Part shown: in pieces, positions 17,738 through 27,270 of the stretch | How the letters are laid out: the number at the start of each line of letters is the position of its first letter | How positions within the stretch are numbered: the first letter of the stretch is position 1 | Assembly: GCF_034377145.1 (NCBI RefSeq) | Contig: NZ_CP139709.1 | Location: 124,001-188,000, forward strand | DNA length: 64,000 nt | Source of the DNA: Sulfitobacter sp. OXR-159 | GTDB lineage: Bacteria > Pseudomonadota > Alphaproteobacteria > Rhodobacterales > Rhodobacteraceae | Reading direction: 5' to 3' | Notes under the pieces: generated by a model | Told to the model about the DNA's origin: nothing | Databases searched by the model: none | Seen by the model: the letters and a program-made list of their open reading frames with translations, nothing else | Position numbers and translations under genes: made by a program

Positions 17738-18698
17738 CTTGCCCTATGCCGCGGCGCGGGCTGTTTTGCGATGTGGTTGATCCGCGCATCAGAAGTTCAA
17801 ATTCTCGGTTATCAAAGAAGACGGCGATGCTTATTCGCTATGTTTCCTAAAGACACCACAACGGATTGACCAGCCACATCGTGGAAGGTTCGATGTAACA
17901 CCCGGTGATACAGCAGCTCTCCCTCATACGACGCGCGGTGTGAGGTCGCATCTGCTGGCGATTCGGCGGTGGTACTGAAAAGTGGGAATGTGATCCCCCT
18001 GCCCGCCCGGCGTGATTTACCGGCCCCGCATCGTAAAGATTGCTGGCGGCAGGATAACAACCACGGGTGTCGAGGGGTTGTTCAGATGCTGAGGGTCAGC
18101 ATTAATCGCTTCTGCGGTATGCCGTAACCGGGCCCCTATCGGCTTTCCGGTGGCTTTTTGCTGGAACCGGGTGCGCTCAGATATCGGTATCGAACAAATC
18201 GACGGGTGGCGCCAAGCGGCGCTTGATCCGCGTGATGTAGGCAATTCAACGATCTAGAGTCGAACGGCGAGCCGCATGGATGGCGTTGCTGGGGAGGATG
18301 GCAGCCAAAACCTCGGCGTACAGGACAGCCATTTCGCTAATGCCAAGCGGACGCTCCAAGCGGTTTTCACCGCGCGCTACGCGACGGGTGCGGCCTATTG
18401 CGTTTTGGTCAAGCCGGGGATTAAGCCGAGGCGGCCTTCACCCGCAATGGTAATGAAAGCGAACCGCCTGTTGCTGTGATCGGTTGAGATGGGCCGCGGC
18501 GCAATCGCGCGGAACCGTTCGTTTTGGCATGGAACGATGGGCGGGATGTTCACGACAATGAAAGATCGGTCCGACGGGTGTTTCGCAGCGATTTATTGAC
18601 CTCGGAGGCGCTCTATACCGAGTTGAGAAATGCTGCGCGCCAGACCGATTACTATGCTCTGCAGGCCAATGCCCGGACTGTTTCCACGCGGGGCTTTT
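17738..18698. other. Degenerate region with no intact gene
   Basis: About 960 bases in which several short frames on both strands look like pieces of coding sequence interrupted by stops, for example a reverse-strand segment ending near 17812 and a forward segment at 18524-18718. None could be assigned to a family. The area appears to be decayed DNA beside the partition locus. Confidence 0.4.
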
Positions 18699-19400
18699 CT
18701 ACTTTGGCGGGGGCGTAGAGGTCACATCTAGCGGCGTCACGCCGTTCTTAGGCAGGCGTTCAGCCAGCTCCTTCCATCCGGGCTCGTCCTCGGGCGTGCG
18801 TTCCCAAACATCGCTGTGTTCTAAGTCAAGCGGGCTGTTGTAGCCGATGACCGAGGGGATGCTCGGGTGGAAGAGCCGATCTCGAAAGAGGGTAGGCGGC
18901 CCACGGTGGCGGTAGAGCAGGATGCGATTGCTGTTGGTCGTTTGATCCGAGCTCCCCAGTTTCATCGCGGTTTGAGGCGAGACCGATGTCGGCATGGGTG
19001 AAAGGGCCAAGAGTAGTGTCGAAATCCGGCTCGCCGTGCCAAATGATACTGACCCGCGCGGGCGACGGTTCGGGCAAGCGGTCGAGGACATGGATGTGCC
19101 AGTGCGGCGGGCCGTCCGTCAAGCGCATGAGGGCAGGGGTAATCGAGCGGGGTCGTGCCCGCGCAGACGGCGGTGGGGCTAGTACAGAGTTTGGAGTAAG
19201 GGTCAGTGGAATTGACCCATTGTTCCGCGTGAGGGATGCCGTTCGGGTCAAACGTGAGGTTCGGGGAATCCGCCAAATGGGCGGCACTATGGGGGCTGAC
19301 GGTGCTGATGCGAGTGAAGGGGCGGTGGTTCCGCTCTACCCACAGAAGCGCATCCAACGCATTCAGCACGCGGATATCATCTGAAACACGGTAAATACGA
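18699..19400 (-). pseudogene. Frameshifted remnant of an unknown protein gene
   Basis: On the reverse strand a continuous protein-like sequence runs across three reading frames. It begins near 19400 (ARIYRVSDDIRVLNALDALL ... PHAEQWVNSTDPYSKL). It continues in a second frame with DGPPHWHIHVLDRLPEP and SIIWHGEPDFDTTLGPF, and ends in a third frame with NRILLYRHRGPPTLF and SDVWERTPEDEPGWKELAERL. The change of frame at two points, with sensible sequence either side, indicates a gene broken by at least two indels. No family was recognised. Confidence 0.5.
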
Positions 19401-19820
19401 GCGGCATGCGGGGGATCGGGTCAGAGCCCGCGGCCGAGTCTCGGACTGCGATCTACGGGGGCTCTATTAAGGGGCGCTGGCATTTGTCTTTGCGGGCCTG
19501 CACTAGGGCTTTGGCAGTCTACCGCTTCAGGCGAAGCGGTTGGGTGCGCCATTGATTTGCCCTCGGAGCGAGGCGATGCCGGTGATCTTCTGCGATGCGC
19601 CGCCTTGGTTCGACCCGCGTGATGAAGGGGATATCGCAAGAGCGCTAACGCTGTCTTCGCAGACTGGCGCTGCGCCACCGGGAAATGGTCCGACGGGGCA
19701 GCGCCGGGCGGATTTATCTGAGTGGCACAGAAGTGCCATAGTGGTAGCGTAGGTGGCCAGGCGATCTACAAATCGTTGATTTTGGTGCGGCCGCGGAAGG
19801 GAGATGAGAAAACTGTAACT
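19401..19820. other. Non-coding or decayed stretch
   Basis: About 420 bases with only short frames lacking protein character. Nothing recognisable was found. Confidence 0.35.
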
Positions 19821-19985
19821 TCACAGCACGCCTATGCGTAGCCGGTTAGCCCTCAAAGCAGGCAGGCCCACGCCCGTAGCGTCGAACCGGCCGTCGGGTG
19901 CAACGACCTGGCCGGTGACATAGGATGCGGTCGCTGGCGAGGAAACGTATGGCGACCGCGATTTCGCGTTCGGAGCCGCAGCGGT
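19821..19985 (-). pseudogene. C-terminal remnant of a short-chain dehydrogenase/reductase
   Basis: The reverse strand encodes SEREIAVAIRFLASD and, after a one-base frame change, ASYVTGQVVAPDGRFDATGVGLPALRANRL followed by a stop. The FLASD...SYVTGQVV...DGG-like pattern is the standard end of classical SDR enzymes. The rest of the gene is absent upstream, so this is a truncated and frameshifted relic. Confidence 0.65.
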
Positions 19986-20110
19986 TAAGGGGGGATCGGG
20001 TGATGATAGGTCGCGCGTGTTATTGGCGAATGGACGGCAAGCGGGCGCGCGCTACCCTCAAGTGCGACTCTCTGTACAAAACAGTAGTTTATCTAACGGG
20101 AGGAATCGGT

Positions 20111-20340
20111 ATGGGAGCCGTTTACAGCCAACTGAGTATCACAGAACGACGCGAGATAGAACGCTGGAGGCATGCAAAGGTGCCTGTCGATGAGATGGCG
20201 CGCGTCATGAAGCGCTGCAGATCAATGATATTCCGTGAGCTAAAGCGCAACCATTTCCCGGATGAAAACATACCCGGATGCGATGGCTATCACGGTGCCG
20301 CCGCGCAACTGATACAAGCGGAATGGGCGTGTCGCGGTTT
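20111..20340 (+). pseudogene. IS30-family transposase, N-terminal fragment
   Basis: The frame starts MGAVYSQLSITERREIERWRHAKVPVDEMARVMKR and continues SMIFRELKRNHFPDE and GYHGAAAQLI. This is the helix-turn-helix start of IS30 transposases (YxQLSxxERxxI ... SxIxRELxRN). The homologous part ends near 20315, where the adjacent IS3-type element begins; the catalytic domain is missing. GTACAAAACAGTAG-like sequence upstream may be what is left of the IS30 end. Confidence 0.75.
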
Positions 20341-21540
20341 GATGCCGCTCCTTTGATAGCATTTATTGCAGCAAAGGAGACGAACTATGGGACTGAAACG
20401 AACGAACGAGTTCCGAGTTGACGCGGCCCGGATCGCGCTGACTAGTGGCCTAACACGCAAGCAGGTGGCATCGGATTTAGGGGTTGGCCTATCGACCTTG
20501 AACAAATGGGTTACGGCGCATCGTGACACTGATGTTGTGCCAGACCAGAACTTGGATCTTGCCCGTGAGAATGAGCGACTTCGCCGTGAGAACCCCATTC
20601 TCAAGGAGGAGAGGAATATCTTAAAAAAAGCCACAGCCTTCTTCGCGAGCCAAAAAACATGTGGTTCCGGTTTATCGAAGAGCATGGCTGCGAATTCCCA
20701 ACCAACCGCCTTTGTCAGGTTCTGGATGTCAGCGCTCGTAGTCTGCGCGCATATCGCAGCCGCCCGGCCAGCCAAAGGCAACGGACTGACATGGTTGTCC
20801 TGGCCCACATCAAGGAACAATCCCGCCTCAGCCTGGGCAGCTACGACAGGCCGCGAATGACCGAAGAGCTGAAAGAGCTTGGCTGGAACGTTCGGCACCG
20901 TCGCGTCGGTCGGCTGATGCGTGAGAATGGCATACGGGTTGACGGTCGAAGAGATACAAGGTGACGACCGACAGCAACCACGTCTCCAACATCGCCCCAA
21001 ACCTGCTGAACCGGGACTTCCATGCCAATAAACCAAACCAGAAGTGGGCCGGTGACATCGGCTATGTCTGGACGCGTGAAGGGTGGCTCTACCTGACTGT
21101 CATTCTTGATCTGCATTCACGGCGGGTGATCGGTTGGGCGGTGAGCTATCGCATGAAACGTGACTTGGCGATCCGGGCATTGAGGATGGCTGTCGCCCTG
21201 CGGCAGCGCCGCCCAAGGGCTGCATTCACCACACGGACAGGGGTAGCTAATAGTGTTCGCACGATTATCAGAAACTGCTGCGTCAACACGGCTTCCAAGT
21301 ATCCATGAGCGGCAAAGGCAACTGCTATGATAACTCGGCGGACGAAACCTTCTTCAAAACGATCAAGGCGGAACTGATTCGGCGAAAGTCGTGGAAGACC
21401 CGCCGAGAAGCAGAGCTGGCCATCTTCCAGTATATCAACAGCTCCTACAATTCGCGCCGAAGGCACTCAGCACTGGGCTGGAAAAGCCCCATCGCTTTCG
21501 AACGGAAAGTGGCATAAACGAGCACTTGGGGCAGCACTAA
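20338..21540 (+). mobile_element. Degenerate IS3-family element
   Basis: OrfA starts at ATG 20387 (MGLKRTNEFRVDAARIAL ... LTRKQVASDLGVGLSTLNKWV) and reaches an A-rich slippery stretch near 20623, where a -1 shift would give OrfB as usual in this family. OrfB begins intact in that frame (EEHGCEFPTNRLCQVLDVS ... YDRPRMTEELKELG) but changes frame near 20960 (NQKWAGDIGYVWTREGWLYL). It changes again near 21200, has TAA TAG after HHTDRGS, and resumes as SGKGNCYDNSADETFFKTIK to 21517. At least two indels and two stops make it inactive. The exact ends were not proven; weakly similar ends lie near 20338 and 21540. Confidence 0.8.
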
Positions 21541-21659
21541 AGCGTGGCAGGTCCAGATCGGTGCGGCCTCGTTGCAGGGCCGCGCCTAGGCTTTAGCTTG
21601 CGGGTGTCGCGACGATGGCGTCTTGGAAGCTACGGACGATTTCGGTACCGCCCTCGGAA

Positions 21660-22475
21660 TCAACCTTTGTGGACCTTCCAGTCGGTTGCTGGTCGGTCGC
21701 TTAGGCTGATTATGGAAGCCGCTTCGGCTCGACTTTTGCAGCGGTAGTCTTGGGTAAAGTAAATCCCGTCATCGCGTTTTACCGTCCATCTCCAGCGATC
21801 TAGAATTCCTAGGCGCCAGAGGGATACGGCTTTATCCATACTACGCGACAGGCGTCCATCTATGTCTGAACGCCGCTTTATCGACTTAGGCAGTCGCGAT
21901 CCTTTCAAAATTGTTATCCCCCGGCCTGCCGAAGACGCTATGGCAAAACTATCTTCCCTTTCAGATCCGATCTGATGTGTGACCCTTGTCTGGCGGGTAG
22001 GGGTTGGGTCGAAGTGCCGGGCGCTTTCAATGTATCCCTCGGCATCGAAGAGGATGCTTTGCAGAAGCATAGACATGGCCGGGTTTGCCGAGTAGCTATA
22101 AGCATCGTGGCCTTTGACCCAGAGGCTTCTCTCGTTGCTCCACTTTGCCCAAGGCCAGCACTTCCATGCTTGCCGCAGCGCACGAATCTCTAGCTCTTTT
22201 AGAATTTCGAACTCCACATAGCCACTAAGGCGATAAATTAGAACGTAGCTATAGTTTTGCCGCAGTCGTCGCTGTTGAATTATCCTTTCAACGATATTTT
22301 CTGACAGACCTAAGTAGACGAAATGTGGAGGGCTGTCTTTGTAGAACAAATAAAGACCATAGCCGGTTCTGCCGATCTCCCTGCGGTTAAGGGAGGATAC
22401 GTGAACCCTTTGAGGCACGAGGTTCTCTTTGCTGAACTGGATCTCCATCTCTTGGGTTCGGCTTACAAAACTCAT
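21660..22475 (-). CDS. GIY-YIG nuclease-like protein with DUF4357-like C-terminus
   Basis: A 271-residue protein. Residues 35-85 match the GIY-YIG fold (YGLYLFYKDSPPHFVYLGLSENIVERIIQQRR): GLY and YLG replace GIY and YIG, and the catalytic Arg is available in VERI. The C-terminal 110 residues (SSAGRGITILKGSRLP ... SRAEAASIISLSDRPATDWKV) resemble the DUF4357 domain often attached to GIY-YIG nucleases and restriction-like enzymes. It is likely a DNA-cleaving or DNA-binding protein; the substrate is unknown. It is the last of three reverse-strand genes with the phosphoesterase and HipA, 178 bases after the former. Confidence 0.7.
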   Translation of the reverse strand: MSFVSRTQEMEIQFSKENLVPQRVHVSSLNRREIGRTGYGLYLFYKDSPPHFVYLGLSENIVERIIQQRRLRQNYSYVLIYRLSGYVEFEILKELEIRALRQAWKCWPWAKWSNERSLWVKGHDAYSYSANPAMSMLLQSILFDAEGYIESARHFDPTPTRQTRVTHQIGSEREDSFAIASSAGRGITILKGSRLPKSIKRRSDIDGRLSRSMDKAVSLWRLGILDRWRWTVKRDDGIYFTQDYRCKSRAEAASIISLSDRPATDWKVHKG

Positions 22476-22653
22476 GATCGTTCCTTGGCATGTTGAATTA
22501 CACGTCTCCGCATCGGATAGGGCCTCGCTTTGCGAGGGTGGGTAGCCTGATAGGGTAGGGGGATCGTTCCCAACACTTTACAGCCCCCTCCTTTCGGTGG
22601 CGCAGGGGAGGTGAACAGGTGCCCGGTCCGTTGTTCAGCAACAGCCATGCTGA

Positions 22654-23475
22654 TCATTTCGGCTCTCCTGCTGAAGATCTGAGGTCAATAAGACCCCTGA
22701 GGAGGAACTTGGCCTCTTCTGCTGGTTGCACCTCGCGGGGGTATCCAAGCGAGACGTTGCGTAGGGTGGTCCGGCCGGTAGTCGCTTCCGCACGGACATG
22801 CGTATGCCCGAAGAGCCAGGCCTCAGGCTGAGCGGTTTCGATCAGAGAGCGCAAATCAGAGGCATAGGCTGGATCGCTATTTTGATGGGCGCTGGAAACG
22901 AGAGCGGGGTGCGGACAATGGTGGGTGACCACCATTGTCCGGCCGACAAATGGCTCGGCCAACTGTTCCTCTAACCACATACGATGGTCTGAATGGATAT
23001 TTGCCGTATCTAGGGGTCGTATCCGCCGATATCCCGCATCTTTGAGGCGGATGTATAGGTAGTCATTCATAGTGGTCTGCGCGACCTTCATGGCTGTGGT
23101 CGGATCGCCATGCAGCTGGAAGTCCGTCCACAGCGTGCAGCTTAGGATTCTGAGGTCCCCGTTAAGATATACTGCTTTTTGTGCGAGATGGGGGCCATGC
23201 TCAAAGCAGAGTTTGGCGAGCCTGGGTTCATCATCGAGGACAAAATCGTAGTAATCATGGTTGCCTGGGACGACATGCACACGTCTGAGATCGATGTATT
23301 TTCCGATATGCACAAAGGCTTTTGGCCAGCGTACTTTTGGTTTGTTGGTAACATCACCTGCTAGGAAGAGTGCATCAAGAGAGGCTAATAGATCGGGATC
23401 GAGGGCGGCAAACGGATCGCGGCCCTCATTGAGCCAGCGATCAAGATGTAGGTCGGCGAGAACAAGAACAGACAT
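22654..23475 (-). CDS. Calcineurin-like metallophosphoesterase
   Basis: A 273-residue hydrolase with the complete two-metal set: ADLHLD (residues 7-12), GDVTNKPK (about 40), GNHDYYD (about 72), THHCPHP and FGHTHVRAE near the C-terminus. Members cleave phosphate esters in proteins, nucleotides or nucleic acids; the substrate cannot be told here. Its start at 23475 is only 12 bases after the HipA stop, so the two are almost certainly cotranscribed. That pairing (a kinase followed by a phosphatase-fold protein, with no HipB) is unusual. Confidence 0.9.
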   Translation of the reverse strand: MSVLVLADLHLDRWLNEGRDPFAALDPDLLASLDALFLAGDVTNKPKVRWPKAFVHIGKYIDLRRVHVVPGNHDYYDFVLDDEPRLAKLCFEHGPHLAQKAVYLNGDLRILSCTLWTDFQLHGDPTTAMKVAQTTMNDYLYIRLKDAGYRRIRPLDTANIHSDHRMWLEEQLAEPFVGRTMVVTHHCPHPALVSSAHQNSDPAYASDLRSLIETAQPEAWLFGHTHVRAEATTGRTTLRNVSLGYPREVQPAEEAKFLLRGLIDLRSSAGEPK

Positions 23476-23487
23476 GACAGGCTTCCA

Positions 23488-24786
23488 CTAGAACGCGCGC
23501 GGTGAAGGGAGTTCGGGAACCGGCCCAAAACCTTCGAATGCATATGGGTTGAACACTTGCCTTCCGGCAAAAGCGTCTCGGTCTTTTTGTGCAAGACAGG
23601 CCGCATCGCAGGCATCTGACCAGGCCGCAACTATCGTTTCTACCTGTTGATCAACGATTTGGCGGAACTGCTTGTTGCTGATGCCGAACAAGGGGGCAAT
23701 CGCGGCGGCGTTTCGCAATTGCGCTGCGCGGGAGCCATTTGCCAGTGTCATCGCTTGCCCTGCTTCATGGGATGTGCGGCGTTGCGGCGCGATATCATAG
23801 GCTGGTGTCAACTCGAGAGACCGTCCGTTGGTGAACGCTGCGTGGTTTCGGGCATGATCGTCTGAGTTGCCGACGAGGATATTGAAGGCGAGCCTTTTGA
23901 GCATTTCCACCTGATCGCGCTGTGGATCGCGGAATTGGGTTTCGATAATTTGAGCCAGTTCGCCATAGGAGATGTGATGCGCAGAGATTTCCGTTTCCTG
24001 GGTCCATGTCAGCGCGCTGACCATGGCCCGGCGCGTCTGGCTGCCGTCAGGGTGAGGCTTGCGGTCGAACCTCTCTACGAGCAAAACATCCACCTTGCCC
24101 AGTTTGGCGATTGCCACCGGTGCCACGTTGAGGCCTGCTAAGGCCGCCAGCCTCATCGCTATGTATTCGCCGGCGATGACCGGATAAGTGTCGTCTTCGG
24201 CTGGGAATTTGGCGATATATTTTCTGCCGGTTTCTGCTTGGGTATAGAGGGCTTTTGGCCTGGCCCCGCCCACGGATGCGCAGTGCGGGATCAAGCGCAT
24301 CAGGTCTTGTGAGATCGCTTCGCCCCGCTCAATCTGCTGCGAGAGGCGGAACAGTTCTCCCAGAGCGATTGTGTCATCGGCCCTTTGAGATAGGGTGTGG
24401 CCTTTGCGCTGGAATTCTAAGGCGCCGATGCGGTCCGAGTTCGAGCCAAGCATGACGGTGATGTCATCAAGGTCGTCTTCGCGGACCCTGGGCCTGGGTG
24501 GATTGCTGAGTTTGGCGGCAATGGCGCGACGCCCCCATCTATCTGGCAGAGCGTCTCTCAGACTGGGTGCAAGCTGGTGCGGTTCTGCCGGGTAATGTTT
24601 GCGATGGATGAGAGGCAGGTCTGCTTGGAATATTGGTATGGCGTGTTTCAGAAGGAGATAGCCGGGGTCGTAGACGAATGATGTCGAGGCACCTTCAGAG
24701 CGCACCTGACCTGCAAGCACCGCTTCGGGCTGACCTGGTAGCCAGATCAAAACATCGAGGTCTTCAAGATGCTCGGGCATTGTCAT
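23488..24786 (-). CDS. HipA-family serine/threonine kinase
   Basis: HipA-like toxins phosphorylate translation factors such as glutamyl-tRNA synthetase and cause dormancy. The N-terminal subdomain covers residues 1-100 (VLIWLPGQPEAVLAGQV ... SLRDALPDRWGRRAI). The kinase core has the conserved HipA loop SVGGARPKAL, ATP-site lysine in RKYIAKFP, LLVERFDR, the catalytic NILVGNSDDHARNH and the metal-binding LTPAYDIAP. The 432-residue length is normal. ATG 24786 (or 24780) is chosen because the upstream codons have no ribosome site and the fold starts here. No HipB-like helix-turn-helix gene is adjacent on either side. Confidence 0.9.
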   Translation of the reverse strand: MTMPEHLEDLDVLIWLPGQPEAVLAGQVRSEGASTSFVYDPGYLLLKHAIPIFQADLPLIHRKHYPAEPHQLAPSLRDALPDRWGRRAIAAKLSNPPRPRVREDDLDDITVMLGSNSDRIGALEFQRKGHTLSQRADDTIALGELFRLSQQIERGEAISQDLMRLIPHCASVGGARPKALYTQAETGRKYIAKFPAEDDTYPVIAGEYIAMRLAALAGLNVAPVAIAKLGKVDVLLVERFDRKPHPDGSQTRRAMVSALTWTQETEISAHHISYGELAQIIETQFRDPQRDQVEMLKRLAFNILVGNSDDHARNHAAFTNGRSLELTPAYDIAPQRRTSHEAGQAMTLANGSRAAQLRNAAAIAPLFGISNKQFRQIVDQQVETIVAAWSDACDAACLAQKDRDAFAGRQVFNPYAFEGFGPVPELPSPRAF

Positions 24787-24923
24787 TCTCTTATGCGGGC
24801 GTGCGCCGGCCGCGGGCCAAGAGCCCGTCACCGTGGTGCGCGGAGGGGTTAAGATGCGGATTTTTTCGAGGGGATTGTGCCCCTTTAGAATGAGTTAACC
24901 GACGAAAAGCCGACGGTGCAACA

Positions 24924-24943
24924 TGAAAAATACATACTTTTCA
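24924..24943. promoter_or_regulatory. Imperfect palindrome upstream of hipA (possible operator)
   Basis: TGAAAAATAC/ATACTTTTCA is symmetric at 16 of 20 positions, about 140 bases upstream of the HipA start in an AT-rich stretch. It could be an operator or promoter element for the three-gene set; the evidence is only symmetry and position. Confidence 0.3.
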
Positions 24944-25163
24944 ATGGCTTATCATTTTTCAGGAAGCGATATTGCGGCCTAAGGTGTTGAAGCGGCGCCA
25001 TTTTGCCCTGCTGGCCCTCAATTTTTTCGCAAGGAAGGAGGCGCAAGTTTTTTTGAGATGCGGTTGGTCTGCCTTGATCCGGATGGTTTCATCAGGTGCT
25101 CTCGGCTCGCTACGCGTCGCCCGCCGGCGAGCGCTGCGCCCCCAAAAGCTAGTCCAGGTCTTC

Positions 25164-25964
25164 CTATTTAAACCAGGGTGTCCGTCCTTTTGTGGCTCCG
25201 CCAAGAAGCACCCCGATGCACAAGGTGATGCAAAGCAGTACCCATGTGGAGGTCCGCGCAGGGATGAGGCTCGAAAGGGTTGTCAAATAGGGGGGCTTGG
25301 GGCTGGAGTGCTGGCGTTCCGGGGCCATCCACAAGGGCACGGCACAGACCGCGCGGTTGTCTTCGGCCAGATAGCTTTGGGGCCCGCCATTGTGACAATG
25401 TTCCCAAAGGGTGTCGTCGATGTTCGGGTTGCTTTCAATGAGGGCCAACCAGGTAGAGGCATCGGCGCGCGGAAGAACATGTGCATATTGCGGGTCGAGA
25501 TCATGCACTTCTTGTTTCCCGAGGGCGTAGCCAAACAGGCCCGCCAACCCGCCGAGCATCACGCAGATCAACCCAATATGTAGCGCGGCCCGCGTGAGAT
25601 TGCGGATGTCAGCCCTTGCGGCTGAGCGCTTAAGGGTCTCATCTATGAGGGTGTTCATCTGCTGGCTCAGCCCGGCCTGCAGCGCTGCATTGCGTTTATT
25701 GATATCAGCGGTGACCTTGCCGGTGATTTTTTTGGCCAGGGTGGCGGTTACGCCTTCAAGCTGGCGCGGCAGTTTTTCAAGAGCGGCCATAACCTCGGTG
25801 CCGCGCCCTTCCATGATCGCATCCTGAGCGGTCAGAATTGCCAAAGGATCATCGGGATTATGGCCGGCGTGATAAACCCGGCCGCGGATGTCAGCGCGCT
25901 GCGCGTCGGTCAAGCTGTATGCGTTCAAGAAATGATCGAGCCTATCATGGGGACGGTCAGGCAT
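25164..25964 (-). CDS. TraM/StbC-like mobilization-region membrane protein
   Basis: Third gene of a three-gene operon divergent from the relaxase. From ATG 25964 the protein starts MPDRPHDRLDHFLNAYSLTDAQRADI. A long helical region follows (ALEKLPRQLEGVTATLAKKITGKVTADINKR), then a membrane segment (LHIGLICVMLGGLAGLFGYALG) and a second hydrophobic stretch near the end (WVLLCITLCIGVLLGG). It overlaps the ParA-like gene by 8 bases. By position it matches TraM of IncP or StbC of R388 operons; sequence alone does not prove homology. Confidence 0.6.
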   Translation of the reverse strand: MPDRPHDRLDHFLNAYSLTDAQRADIRGRVYHAGHNPDDPLAILTAQDAIMEGRGTEVMAALEKLPRQLEGVTATLAKKITGKVTADINKRNAALQAGLSQQMNTLIDETLKRSAARADIRNLTRAALHIGLICVMLGGLAGLFGYALGKQEVHDLDPQYAHVLPRADASTWLALIESNPNIDDTLWEHCHNGGPQSYLAEDNRAVCAVPLWMAPERQHSSPKPPYLTTLSSLIPARTSTWVLLCITLCIGVLLGGATKGRTPWFK

Positions 25965-26787
25965 TTTGCACCCCCAAGATCGCGCCCACTTCGGGGGTGA
26001 TTGCGTTTGTGAAGGCGGTCGTGAACTGACGGATACGCTGGCGGTCGACCAGATCGAGCTTGGGGGTATGGATTGCCTCAGAGAACGGCATGTTGAGATT
26101 TTTCGTAAGGGCGAGCGTCCGTTCATTCATATGCGGCAAGACCATTTCCGCGCCGCCTTGGGCCAAGAGACGGCCGCGGGTCTTGCCGCCGGCTTCATGC
26201 CCGTCTTTATGTTTGATCCCATACCAGAAGGGGTAGTCATCTTTCTGCAGCAGACCGCGCTGGTTCAGGATCGCAATATGTCCGGCGATGCGACCAAGCT
26301 CACCCAGGCCCTCGATCATGTCCAGATGGACAGCGACGGATTCAACGGTGGCCTTGTCGGGGGTGATGAGATGGCAAAAGACGGGGTAGATATTGAGGTC
26401 TGCAAAAACCGCGAAGAGGTTTTCCAGGCCGCCCTGGTCATCAAAGATACGCTTGAGATCCGCGAGCGCCCCTCCGGCGAGATCATGCAGGTTCGTCCCT
26501 TTATGATGCTCAGCGGACTGGATCAGCGTGTCACGACTTTCTTCGCGCACATTGTAGGCCAAGACGCCCGTCAACGGATCCTGAGACGCGCTCATCATGC
26601 CGCCCTCGCGGGTCGCATGCATGGCCGAGAGCGTTCCGATGGCGCCGTCGCCGTCATATGCGCCGGTAGGGTGGCCCTGGGTGCGCAGGTGATCAAGAAG
26701 CGCGCAAGCAAAGAGGCTTTTGCCGGTGCCTCCTTTCAAAGAGGTGGTCATCAACAGTGTGGCTGCGGGGGTGGGGAGATTAGGCAT
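25957..26787 (-). CDS. ParA-like ATPase of a mobilization operon (TraL/StbB-like)
   Basis: A 276-residue P-loop ATPase with a ParA/MinD-type deviant Walker A (TSLKGGTGKSLFACALLDHL, from about 14) and a YDGDGAIGTL motif at the A' position. It lacks the DNA-binding domain of partition ParA proteins. ATPases of this kind (TraL of RP4, StbB of R388) are encoded beside oriT and help plasmid positioning or transfer. Its place as the second gene after a small DNA-binding protein and before a membrane protein repeats the StbABC/TraKLM order. A second ParA-like function, distinct from parA at 15199, is therefore likely. Confidence 0.75.
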   Translation of the reverse strand: MPNLPTPAATLLMTTSLKGGTGKSLFACALLDHLRTQGHPTGAYDGDGAIGTLSAMHATREGGMMSASQDPLTGVLAYNVREESRDTLIQSAEHHKGTNLHDLAGGALADLKRIFDDQGGLENLFAVFADLNIYPVFCHLITPDKATVESVAVHLDMIEGLGELGRIAGHIAILNQRGLLQKDDYPFWYGIKHKDGHEAGGKTRGRLLAQGGAEMVLPHMNERTLALTKNLNMPFSEAIHTPKLDLVDRQRIRQFTTAFTNAITPEVGAILGVQNA

Positions 26788-26805
26788 GGGGGCGTCTTTC
26801 TATGT

Positions 26806-27270
26806 TTAGAGTTCGTTGTCGGGTCTTGGCGTGAACGTGGAAGAAGAAGGGGAGGGCGGGGTCTTTTTTGCGGGCATGGGCGCGCTTTGGCGCGGGGCAG
26901 GGGGGCTGGGGAGATGATCGGCGCGCAGCTCATTGCTGTTCGGAGGCGCGATCTTGGCCCGTACGATCCCTTTACAGATGCGCAGGATATCCGCGTCGCT
27001 GGTCTCCTGAATGCCTTCATCGCGCGCTTGGCGTTCAGCCGAAACGATCCGCGCGATGTAATTGCGCAGCGTCCCTTCAGCGATATGGAGGTGTTGCTCG
27101 CCAAGCCATTTTTTGATCTGGCTGGTGGCATGGCCTTTGTCGCGCAATTCCAGGATTGTTTTGCGCAGCGCGATAACGCGTTCCAGAAGGGACCGTTCAG
27201 GGGATTTTGCGGCCTCTTGGGCCCGCTGTTTCAGGCCGCAAGCGATTTCGGCGTCGTTGATATGTGTCAT
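26806..27270 (-). CDS. Small DNA-binding protein of the mobilization operon (StbA/TraK-like)
   Basis: A 154-residue protein. Residues 45-90 form a likely helix-turn-helix (ELRDKGHATSQIKKWLGEQHLHIAEGTLRNYIARI), and the C-terminal 55 residues are Pro/Ser/Thr-rich and probably disordered. It is the first gene of the operon and its promoter faces the relaxase promoter across the presumed oriT. In R388, StbA binds 11-bp-phased direct repeats in the equivalent spot; a similar array is present here (27413-27511), so this protein is the best candidate to bind it. Confidence 0.65.
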   Translation of the reverse strand: MTHINDAEIACGLKQRAQEAAKSPERSLLERVIALRKTILELRDKGHATSQIKKWLGEQHLHIAEGTLRNYIARIVSAERQARDEGIQETSDADILRICKGIVRAKIAPPNSNELRADHLPSPPAPRQSAPMPAKKTPPSPSSSTFTPRPDNEL

